Shown: positions 21,811-31,455 of the stretch, one piece after another
Layout: every line of letters starts with the position of its first letter
Numbering within the stretch: the first letter of the stretch is position 1
Assembly (NCBI GenBank): GCA_905250025.1
Contig: CAJNOJ010000066.1
Location: 248,001 to 312,000, forward strand
Source: Adineta ricciae
Taxonomy: Eukaryota > Rotifera > Eurotatoria > Adinetida > Adinetidae
DNA: 64,000 bases
Direction of reading: 5' to 3'
Made by a program: the position numbers and the translations under genes
The notes under the pieces: generated by a model
The model's database searches: none
What the model was told of the DNA's origin: nothing
What the model saw: only the letters and a program-made list of their open reading frames with translations

Positions 21811-24800
21811 CTACTGGATTTCTTCATCATCACTCAATTCGATGATCTATGAGAAGAAGAGACAGAATGAAGAGAAAGTATTCGAGATGAAACGAATCTT
21901 ACTTCACTAATGTCAGTAGCTAATTGCATAGCGCGTAGACCGGTTAAATCTTCCAAATAGTTCAACTCATTAAAAACTTTCATTAGAAATGAAAAACCAT
22001 TCTCTTGAAATGCTTGACGAACCTGAAATAGACTTGGAAAAGCATTTAATCGTTATATAAAATCATTTACTATTGGTGAACAAGCCACACATTGGGAAAA
22101 TGCTTCGCCAGTTGGTAAAACTGTTGAATATCGTCCGAGAAATCCACGTATAGTATGTGGAACAATGCCAAGGCATGAAACTGCTTCCGGAACAGACTCT
22201 TCGAGATCAGCACGAATCAATGCTGGACATTGACCACTATGAGAGCAAACATAAGTAATCTTTTGAACTTAGCCGAATTATTATTCGATTGATGATCTGT
22301 TTGTTAATTTATGTAAATAACGTATGACGGTAGTCCTTTCTCTAACATATTCTGATCTCGCTGCCTAGTCATTCGTTTTCAAAGAAAGATGAAAGCTCGC
22401 TTCTTTGAATGAGAACAATGAATACATTTGTCTGCAAGGAATTTTGATATTCTTCTCAAGAAGAGTTCAAGGAAAAGATGACTTTTACAAATGCAAATTT
22501 TCGTTTATCAATATGAGTGATGATGACAAGAAGTGTTGCCTATCGACTACTTAATTAAATAGGTCTTACCGAAGCGGATGTTGTAGAATTGAAACAAGTA
22601 ATTCAACTGATAATGCACTGGCCATCATTGAAATGCCAGGTCGAGTTACTGTACATTGTTGATCGAGTGTCCGATCAACTGAACTCTGAAAAGCAACAAA
22701 CAATCGTTACTTTTCAAGAAAAACGTCGTTGAAAACAGTCTATTCCACTTACATCACCAGGGGCTACAACGTCATTACAAAAATAGCAGCCGAGTTTATC
22801 ACCAGATAGGATATTTTTATATCTCGTTGAGGATGCGTTCGATTCTGTCGTAGGAACACCATGACGAATGATTACATAGGAATCGAAGCCAACCGCACAG
22901 CACATGACAATCTAAGCACAAAATTGAATGGTAAATAATAGAAAGTACTTCAATATAACGAACCTTTTGTTCTGCGGATGCGATTACTGTCGGTAACCAG
23001 CGTGACTCACGTGAATCAGTTAACAGGAATATCACATCATGTTGACGAATTAAATCTTGTAAGAGTTTCACATCATCCTTGACTTTCTCCATCGTTGAAT
23101 CTATTCAAGAAATGTAATTAGAGAAAAAACGAAGTCTTGTTTTCATCAATTACCCCCAACGGCATGACCAGGCATAGGAATTGTCAAATCGTATCCCATA
23201 GATTTCTATATAAAAGAGCAAAACAAATCGATTTCCTTTATTACCACTTATTTAGTCTCACAATGCCAGGGTAGATGATTTTCAATGCATCAGCCGCTGC
23301 TTGTGCTTTTGGTTTATTGTCACATGAATCTTGAAACGTAAATAAAGTTTGCCGAACAGGATTTGAATACGATATTCGACTATTATCAACGAATGTTATG
23401 TGTTTAACACCCCAGCCCTAACATTTCCAATGAGAGAAAAATTCATGTCTTCTGATTAATAATTCAACATTCAATTACCATTAAACATCGCGCTACATTG
23501 CAGCCGAGTGTTCCAGCTCCTAAGAGCAAACAGCGTGTCTGCTCTAGACATTCTAGATCAATCTCAGGTGCGAGACGCCATTTCATTAATTTAAGATTGA
23601 GCCCGACAGCTGTTTCAGCTAAATGAATTGGATTCATCGATGTACTTAAATTAACTTGACGAGAACCAAGTCGCTGCCGTTCATTTTTTTCCCAACCAGT
23701 CGTCGGCGGAATCGCATCTATAAATATACTTTATTCTTACAAACTAACGATTAAATCTCAATTATCTACCATTCAGATTGTGAATTGATTCCGGCTTTAA
23801 TTGCAGATATAAAGAATGCTTCACATACCGTTGACCATCACGAAATCTTTCTCTCCAACAGATAACATTCAACTCTTCTACAGATTGTCTAAAATCAAAT
23901 TGAATCGTTCATCTCATGAAAAAAAACTAGATCCTGTTCTAACGTACAAATGATAGTAAAGTAATGTCAGTAGGTTTCGTACTGGCCATCCTGGATGTAC
24001 AGGATCTGTACTTGGATCATTTATAATGAAAAGATATTCTGCCTAAATGAAAATAATATGTCACATGAATCACTTCATTGAATAGCATACCGTTGATTGT
24101 GGTTGATCATTGAGTTGCTGAACCGCTTGTTTTAAACTTATGACGGATTGTTGACGATGAAGACAACACGCATGGGATTGATTAGAATTCAACAAATTCG
24201 ATATTGTTGTTATCTTAAATCAGGTGTGTGATAAAAAATAGACTACTTTTTCGAAACTAATCAACTTACTTCGTCGGCAGAAAACCGTTCTCCGATTGAT
24301 TGCACTTGATTTAATAAATTAAATGAAGTAGGAACAAGAAATGTTGGAAATGCGAACCAATAATGATAAATATACTTTTTCAAATCCTTTAACAAACATA
24401 TTCTTGTAGATCAGAACATTCATACGGGTACAACTTACCGCAAAGATTAAAAGATAGAATCGATTGAGTTTTTGTGGATCTACCAACGCTCGACCATGAA
24501 TGAAGTCGTTCCAAAGCTAAACAAAACAGATTTCTCCTTTCGTTCACCTATGAAATCTTTCTCTAATGATCATCTTACAAGAGTGCTTTCAGCCTTCAAT
24601 GCACTGTCAATATCGAACGCTTTGAACTCTTCGATTGTATTGACAAGTTTCAGAGTTCCGTTGACAGAGTACTGTTGTTGTTGATAGGAATTTTGGTTCT
24701 TTCTAAAGATAAAATTACATTTTACTAAAAATATCTCAAGGTAAATTGTTATCGAGATCGAATTTCGTTATGTTTCCTCGTAAACAACCTACTCATCGAA

Positions 24801-25040
24801 ACATTGGTGATCGACATTAAACAACACTGGCATATTATCATTCGCATCTAGAATATTAAAAAAAAATACGAGATTGAATTTTTTTTCTCATTTCATTTCA
24901 AATCTACCATTGGAGTAGTAACCAAATATCGCTTGATCGGATGAATCAAGTCGGTAGATATCAAGTTTTCGACGTGTTAATTCATGCCAAAATCCTGTAT
25001 CGAATGCACTTGAGTAGGGAACGAACTTCAAGGTTGTCAT
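21811..25040 (-). CDS. ATG7: ATG7, E1-like ubiquitin-like modifier activating enzyme
   Basis: ATG7 activates ATG12 and ATG8/LC3 for autophagy. The gene reads from 25040 through many short introns to a stop at 21811; estimated length 650-700 residues, as in other animals. Exon 1 encodes [20 protein letters not shown], the family's N-terminal signature. Later exons carry the nucleotide-binding loop [24 protein letters not shown], the DTRESRW-like segment ([10 protein letters not shown]) and the catalytic-cysteine motif [15 protein letters not shown], followed by [14 protein letters not shown]. The C terminus ends SDDEEIQ, like the human SDDETI. One intron (about 22250-22570) is longer than the rest. 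The start codon lies two bases after a splice acceptor, and SH3BGRL ends 148 bp upstream on the same strand. Confidence 0.95.
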
Positions 25041-25042
25041 AT

Positions 25043-25058
25043 CTAAAATAAAGCAATT
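25043..25058 (-). promoter_or_regulatory. Putative trans-splice acceptor before ATG7
   Basis: On the minus strand a pyrimidine-rich tract ending TTTTAG lies immediately before ATATG at the ATG7 start, with no plausible cis donor in the 148-bp gap after the SH3BGRL stop. This is the arrangement expected for a downstream cistron resolved by spliced-leader trans-splicing. Confidence 0.5.
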
Positions 25059-25188
25059 CTCGATTAGATTCATTTTCACCATTGAATTAATTACATGAAG
25101 AAAGAAAAACAACCGGTGTTCATAGTTTTTGTATAAAAAAAAAAGAAGAAGAAGAAAAAGGATCGATGATTGTCGATTGTCATGTTGA

Positions 25189-25482
25189 TTAATTGTCTAA
25201 TTTCAATGTCTCTTTGAGCGAATCACACTCCACGGCTGATAAAATGCCTTCGAAATCACAACAATATTGTTCATTATTGAATACTTGAGGTAAAGTCATC
25301 TTTTGATTCAATGAAGCTAATGTTCGTTGAAGAAATTCTTTTTCATTACTATTCTTCGAATCACTAATATCGATTTCCGTGTAAGGGATCTTATTCGTAT
25401 CGAGAATATGTTTCAATTTACGTTGATTGCCAGTTGTTAATTGATTACTCGCTATGTTCGTCATATATACTTTCAACGGCAT
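25189..25482 (-). CDS. SH3BGRL: SH3BGRL-like small thioredoxin-fold protein
   Basis: Single exon, 97 residues, close to the family norm (about 95-114). It starts LKVYMTNIASNQ, equivalent to the IKVYVASSSGS start of human SH3BGRL, and includes the pattern of a central acidic loop, the cis-proline segment MTLPQVFNNEQYCCDF and a C-terminal helix. SH3BGRL proteins have the glutaredoxin fold but lack the CxxC active site, and none is present here. A TTATAG acceptor-like sequence precedes the ATG by 11 nt. It is the upstream member of a tight same-strand pair with ATG7. Confidence 0.85.
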   Translation of the reverse strand: MPLKVYMTNIASNQLTTGNQRKLKHILDTNKIPYTEIDISDSKNSNEKEFLQRTLASLNQKMTLPQVFNNEQYCCDFEGILSAVECDSLKETLKLDN

Positions 25483-25499
25483 TTTGCAGTTTTCTATAA

Positions 25500-26057
25500 G
25501 CAGAAGAATACAAATGTTGTTAGTCGAAGTCTAATTGAATAGGTAGCAAGTATGAACATGCAAGAGAAAACAAGATTCCGGTAAATACTCTAAAGAAAGT
25601 TAAGCCCGGACAGCGATGATTGGATTGAGAAGATAAGAATACGAGAAAGTATGAAATGGCGTGAAGATTATAACGTCATTTTTACAAGTATAAAGCAGAC
25701 GCGCATTTCTGAGATAAGAAGAACATGTTGTTTTAAAAAGACCTGATAATTCAATGACTACAACCTGTTCGATGTTTCACTGATACTAGAGTCATGTCAA
25801 TGTCAATGATTTTCCTCGTTATTCACACTAGAAATGGCAATGTAGGTGTCGATTAATATGGCGATTGTTTTCTTTCCGAACACATTCTTCATCTAAACTC
25901 TGTTGAAATCTTGCCAAGAAATCAAATATGTGTTTTTTTTTCTTTTTATTAAAATGAATTTCTTTCGCAAAGCTAAATGTTTATTTATTCTGTTGTTTTA
26001 GATTGTTTTTTAAATATTAGACCAAAATAATCCGCCTAAAGAAAGGGAAGGAATCTG
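25500..26057. other. Divergent intergenic region
   Basis: Space between SH3BGRL (minus) and the PRAS40-like gene (plus). No coding sequence recognised. The plus-strand core promoter lies at its right end. Confidence 0.55.
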
Positions 26058-26104
26058 ATTGGCTTAGAAAATTGCACCGATCAGATTTCGGGTAGTTATA
26101 AAAG
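26058..26104 (+). promoter_or_regulatory. Core promoter of the PRAS40-like gene (inverted CCAAT plus TATA)
   Basis: ATTGG at 26058-26062 (an inverted CCAAT box) is followed by a perfect TATAAAAG at 26097-26104. Transcription would start near 26130, just ahead of the upstream ORF at 26162. Confidence 0.55.
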
Positions 26105-26161
26105 CGACACTATTTTTCTTTCGAGAAGACTACGAACGAAACCTTTGAAAATAAGAGTAAA

Positions 26162-26470
26162 ATGAAGAAATCTTCGATCCGAATCGCCTGGCTTGAAACT
26201 CAAATATATCGACGAAGGTATGAGTCATCAATCGAGAACAAGAACACAAAAAAAATAAGTTACCCTCGGCCTCGTGCACTTTTATTCGACCCATTTATGC
26301 TGATGTTTGAATGCTTAGATTATTTATCATACGTAAAAAGCTACGTTCGGTAGATTGAATCCTTTTTCGTCTTTTTCAGATTTCTTTTTTCAACAATAAA
26401 GCGTGCGTGTGTGTGAGTGTGTGAGTTGTTTTCTAGTCATGCGTTTCTATTGTCATTGTCTCAATATTAA
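26162..26470 (+). other. Upstream ORF overlapping the PRAS40-like start
   Basis: From ATG 26162 the leader exon runs to 26217 (donor aag|gtatga) and joins the acceptor ttttctag at 26436. In the spliced leader this gives an ORF of 30 codons (26162-26217 plus 26437-26467, stop 26468-26470) that overlaps the main ATG at 26439 in another frame. Such a uORF would be expected to reduce translation. Unspliced, it would be a 63-codon ORF. It may instead be an alternative first coding exon. Confidence 0.4.
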
Positions 26471-28000
26471 CATTGATGTTTTGGAAACAGCCGATGATCA
26501 AGAAACGCTGACACGTGAGAACGTTTCTTTTTGCGAATGAACTTTGTTTTCAGTTGATGTTGTCGATTGTTTAGAATTCGTACCCATTGATCTGGAACAA
26601 TATGTCAATATTTCACACGAATGGTACGTGTGCGATGTGCCATCGGATCAATCGGTACATATTGCATGGCAAAGTCTTCTCCAAACAATACCTGTGCGCG
26701 ACATGAAATTGAACCGGTGCTTAGGCTGTAATCTTTATACACATGTTTCAAATATTACAGCAAGTCGAATGTTAATTAGCAAAGATCTTTTGGTAAGATT
26801 GATTGAGCGAAAATCTTTGTTTGAGAAAACAAACGTGTGCGTGTGGTATTTTCAGGATGAAACAACAGTTAGTGCAGTTTATCGAGATCCGAATTATTCG
26901 AAACTAGCACGTATAGTATTGCCAGACATGTTGAGCAGTTTAAACATGACAAAATCTTCCGGTTCACAAGGTAAATTCGATACTATGGAGACTAACCAAG
27001 TGAATTTCATGTGAATTTTTAGATGAAAATGTTCAACGTGAATCTGTATTAGCTCAACAAGTCTTTCGACAATCAGTAGAAAATATCGAACGAGAAACCG
27101 AAGAAAAAATCCGGTAAGTACATTGAATACTTTCCATCTGTTGAAATGTCTTCTTGTGCAATAGAATGTATCAACGAGAACAGGAACAATTGTTGGAATC
27201 AAAACGAGATTCGTTAAAAAAAGAATTAGATGTATTCTTAAGGTAAAGTTTCAACGATAGAATTCATCATCAATAATAAATTTGTACATGATTATTTAGC
27301 TTAATGCGTTCAGCATCTCGACAAAACTCAAGTGCCAAAGGATCACCAACATTACAAACATCGAGTTCATATATTAATGAAAACAGGTAGAGAAATCGAA
27401 TTTATTTTTATAACGATTGACCATCAGTCTGCCTTTTCATAGTACGGAGTCAGGACTTGGTTCGGATATTTTTGATGTTGGTGCCGGAGAATTGGGTCGA
27501 CATTCATCGACAATGGAACGGGTAAGTTATCCTTGAAATAGCCTTGACCTATCATCATCATGTACCTATTAGATCTTTTCGGAACGAAATGCTGCACTCG
27601 ATGATGAATCAAACGATGATCCTATGCTTGATAATCGAGGTACGAAAACCTTTCTCGCTAGATTCTATTTGAAAAAAAAACGAATAAATTTTCATTCAGG
27701 TTGGTATATAGAAAATAGTAACACGTCCAATTTTGCAACGTCAGTACCACGAGATATTATTCTTCGTCCTTCAACTGCATATGCCGTTCCTCGTCAAGTA
27801 GTTACTATTATCATGCATAATCAATATATCATAGAATGTTTTTGTTCTTTTTTCTTTTCTTTGCCAAGGATGATGATAGTAGTGATGATCTTGAACGTAT
27901 TGGAAAATCGTTTCGTGATTTAAGTCGATCAATGTGTACAGATGGCACAGAATTGTTTGGTGAACTTCCTTCACCTAGACTTAATTCACGACAAACATGA
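26439..28000 (+). CDS. AKT1S1: PRAS40/AKT1S1 (Lobe)-like mTORC1 regulator
   Basis: PRAS40 is a raptor-binding inhibitor of mTORC1 that is phosphorylated by AKT. Exons: 26439-26514, 26554-26970 (with an optional 63-nt in-frame intron 26793-26855), 27023-27113, 27165-27242, 27300-27386, 27443-27521, 27573-27639, 27700-27797 and 27869-28000, giving 353 or 374 residues. The N-terminal domain is cysteine-containing (MRFYCHCLNINI, LNRCLGC); the middle is a coiled coil (EREQEQLLESKRDSLKKEL-like). The C terminus has the family signature DDLERIGKSFRDL then FGELPSPRLNS, against human DLDRIAASMRAL and FGDLPRPRLNT. The arginine upstream of the AKT site is replaced by serine. Identification rests mainly on this C-terminal block. 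Confidence 0.68.
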
Positions 28001-29792
28001 ATAATTATTCATTTCTATCTTTCACTATTGTCATCTCATTCATTGACAGACATGTGTATGTGTGTATGCTTGTTGTCTTTCTCATTCACACATACTCCAC
28101 TATTACTACGTGTGTCTACTTTCATCTTTTCTTTTCTGTAGTTTCGTTTTTCTTCTTCTCTCGCTCTCTATCTTTCGTTTATTGTATACGTGAAAGTAAT
28201 ACACATGATTTCACTACTGTGCCTCTTAAATACTTTTTGCATATCTGTCATGCTTAAGTACTGGATTCTGTTTGTTTGTTTATTTCATTTCATATCGTGT
28301 ACATTAAGAAAAAAAAAGCAAAGAAGATGAAGAAACAAGCATGTTGTGAGGATCTATCTGCCATTTCTACTTTCGTGTGCGTACGTGAGTGTGTTTGATC
28401 TCTGCTTTCGAATGACGTCTTTTGTTTTCTTTCGTTTGTCTTCCTATTAAACTACCTCCAAATTTCTTCTCTTTTTTTTCTGTCGTCGTATTTTTTTTTG
28501 TTCTCTTTTTTTTGTAGTAGATCAATCAAAATGGGTGCAGCTTGAAGACTAGACCGTGTCTGTTAGGTTATACGTGTATATGTATCCTGACTGCTTCCGT
28601 TCGATTTCTTTTTCTTGTTCTCCGTTAGTAAAATGAAAGTATTGTCATTGGCACATGATTTTCTATGAACTATCGTTCTGATCAATGTACCAGATCTGAG
28701 CTGAAATCAACATGAGTCATTTCACATATATGAATATAGCACATGAGTACCGCCTTTAATAACTCTACCAGAAAAATATGGCTGGAGTATGCAAATAGCA
28801 TCATTACCGATATAGTATTCATTATGTATGCTTGACTTTCTCTTTCATTTGTGTCGTTTTCTCTCGTGCTACTGCTGTTGACATCAGCACGTACAGATAG
28901 TTATATGCATATACACACATATTGCTACATTTCGTCATTAGGAAAGGAAGTCGAAGAAGAGGAAATTACGCACAAGTATTAAATTAATCTTTATGCATAT
29001 TGCTGGCCTTTTCGCCGTTAAACATAACGTAAACACATGTGTCCATCATCATATTGTATAAATGAAATATGACAAATGAGAGATTGCGACGATTATCTTT
29101 ATTACGAATATCGGAGAACGACGGAAATTAATGTACAAATGATTGAAAGATAACTGAGTTCGATTGTATTAGCACGTAGTTATGATTTATTTTTCTCTCA
29201 AACGAATAAATAGTCTCACATGAAGACAACAGTCGAAAGCTTTCATCCAGAAGAAACTATTTTTTTGTACGGTATTACGATGGAATAGAGGGCGCGTGTC
29301 ATTGAATGAAACGAATAACGTTTTTTCTAAAAAGCAATTTCAATGTCAACGTTTTCAAGTTAACTAGTAGAATACGATTACTGCTTGCGTGCACGTTGAG
29401 TACATCTATATATATATACATATATGTATGAGTTTGTATTTGCAAAATAAATAGCCTACAGCCGATCAGTTTAAATATTCCATTAACATCGACCATTATT
29501 ACTCAACATAAGATTGCACACTGAAGGTCTTTCATGGCTTCTCCAGCTGCCCAGTATGCTACATACGGAAAACATTTATTATCATAGAATAGTACTCGCT
29601 TTGAAAGGACGCAAATAGGAATATGGCCTTGGTTGGGTGCAAATCCAAGATATATCTATATTATGTCTAAATGTAGCAAACGATGATGACCTGTCGTTTT
29701 CAATTATCGAATAAGTTTTGTTCACAAGAGTATATCATTTTGTCGAATTTATTTGCATCGAAAAGGATAATTACATTGCGATTCGCTCATGT
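28001..29792. other. Intergenic region
   Basis: About 1.8 kb of AT-rich sequence with pyrimidine tracts and a short TA run near 29405-29420. No exon-like block, RNA gene or repeat family was recognised. The left part is probably the 3' UTR of the PRAS40-like gene. Confidence 0.55.
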
Positions 29793-31114
29793 TTACTGTT
29801 GAACGATTTGATGAATCCATGTTTTAAATGCTGATATGCGCGTAAAAACAAGCGATTCATACGTTTTACCTATAGAGTCACAACTACCGGCATAACTGGA
29901 CACACCCTCAAAAGTATAGCGTCCATCGTGTCGTGTAAAAATTACTCCATGATCAAAATTCTGACATATCGAAGAACTATTTATCGGATTAGAGATACAC
30001 AATTGAAGATTGTGATCATACGATGACCAGTGAGACTTGCAATCGTGGACAACAGTTGCATATATTTGTTTCAATGCTTTATACCTCACGCCATCGAGTT
30101 GTTGTCTACTCCATCCGACAGCGATTACTTTCTCGTTAAGTTGATTTGTCCCATCAGAGAAACATATCGACTGTACATATTTCGTCAATGCGAACGACGT
30201 CTGTAGACGGAGTACAGCCACATCATTGACATTTGTCAATGAGTTGTACTGAGGATGAAGAAATATCTGTTTAATTGAGCGCAACTGTCGTCGATCTTCT
30301 TCCGATCTAGATGACAGGCGATGTAAACCAGCGATTAGACTAATATTCGTCGGATCCATGCTTTTGACACAGTGCGCACTAGTGATGAGATGATCTTTAT
30401 CAATGATTATGGCACTGCATCCTGCAAAACACGTTTCATTCAGATCGACCTTCGATTTGTGAAGATAAGCTATCTATACAAACATAATAGTAATCTTTTA
30501 AAATATATGATCGTTTGAATCTACACTTACCCATGGCCATGCATTTTCTCTTGCTTCGATGGCACGAAAATTTCCGATGGTATCATTTGTTGAGGATGAA
30601 ATTTCTTGAACTCCATATGTAGAACTACTTTGAAATGTAGATGAATCGGTTGTCATTACGTGCATCGTGCTAGTTAGTACATGACCAGGACAACAATATC
30701 GCACACGAAAATCAACGCCTGCTGGTTCTACTGCATAAAATGAGACTAAACTAATATTATCCGTTGTTCGTACGGCTTGCCATTCGTAGTTCCAATCACC
30801 ATTTTGATAATTGATCGTTTGAACTTCCATAGCAATAGGCGTCTTGCACATTGCCTCTGGATTATTCGCTATTATCTCAGCAGTGTCTTCGAAATCACCA
30901 CTACTAGCATTGTACGGTTTTCCATTATTAAACCATATTGTCCATGAGCAATTCCCTTTACAAAACAACTGTTTATCAAATCAACTGATGAGAGTAGTGT
31001 GTTACTTATGCAAGATTGTAAAATCCATGGATAAAATAGACTAATGTTGTGATTAGCATTTTCGCATAGTGTATTCATACAATACAAGGTCATTAGTAAG
31101 AGTATCAACTTCAT
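29793..31114 (-). CDS. Secreted WxxW-domain protein with catalytically dead trypsin fold
   Basis: Exons 31006-31114, 30531-30955 and 29793-30473 join in phase to 404 residues. A signal peptide (MKLILLLMTLYCMNTLC) leads into a WxxW (mucin-type) domain: CSWTIWFNNGKP, GDFED, a conserved C-P pair and the closing VDFRVRYCC. After a Ser/Thr-rich linker comes a trypsin-like domain starting WPW. The histidine (LITSAHC) and aspartate (NDVAVLRL) of the triad are present. Where active enzymes have CQGDSGGP, this protein reads CQNFDHGV, so the nucleophile serine and the oxyanion glycine are lost. It is therefore a serine protease homologue, probably a secreted binding or regulatory protein of mucus or immunity. 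Confidence 0.8.
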
Positions 31115-31295
31115 TTATCGTCGCTTGAACTTTCAACAGCAATTAAAAGAACTTTGAATACTTTCAAATCTGCCGTATAAATAATGCTAGGCGATGCACA
31201 GATACCATTAGGTATAAATAGAAAAATCAAGTCATGACTGTTGTTCATGACAGTCTGATTGTCATGAGTTAGGTAAACAGATAAGCGAATGATGA

Positions 31296-31303
31296 CTTTT
31301 ATA
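31296..31303 (-). promoter_or_regulatory. TATA box upstream of the WxxW/protease-homologue gene
   Basis: TATAAAAG reads on the minus strand 182 bp before the ATG at 31114. The intervening leader contains a 77-codon ORF (31111-31344) whose stop overlaps the ATG, but nothing supports it as a protein. Confidence 0.45.
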
Positions 31304-31455
31304 CTGTTGACTATTTTACCTGAAGATAGTGGGATGGATGTCATGAAATTTGAAGGCTAGCTTGAAGTTGATCAGTGTTGAAGATGAGTCATTGGACAGA
31401 TTTGATATGAAATTGCGCGCTAATCTAACAGTTCGACTCGAAATTAAACTTCAGA

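Noticed and set aside
29400-29425. TA-rich run as a possible regulatory element
   Set aside because: Simple dinucleotide repeat of a kind common in AT-rich intergenic DNA.
31111-31344. 77-codon ORF whose stop overlaps the WxxW/protease-homologue ATG
   Set aside because: It spans the TATA box of that gene and has no recognisable features; the overlap seems accidental.
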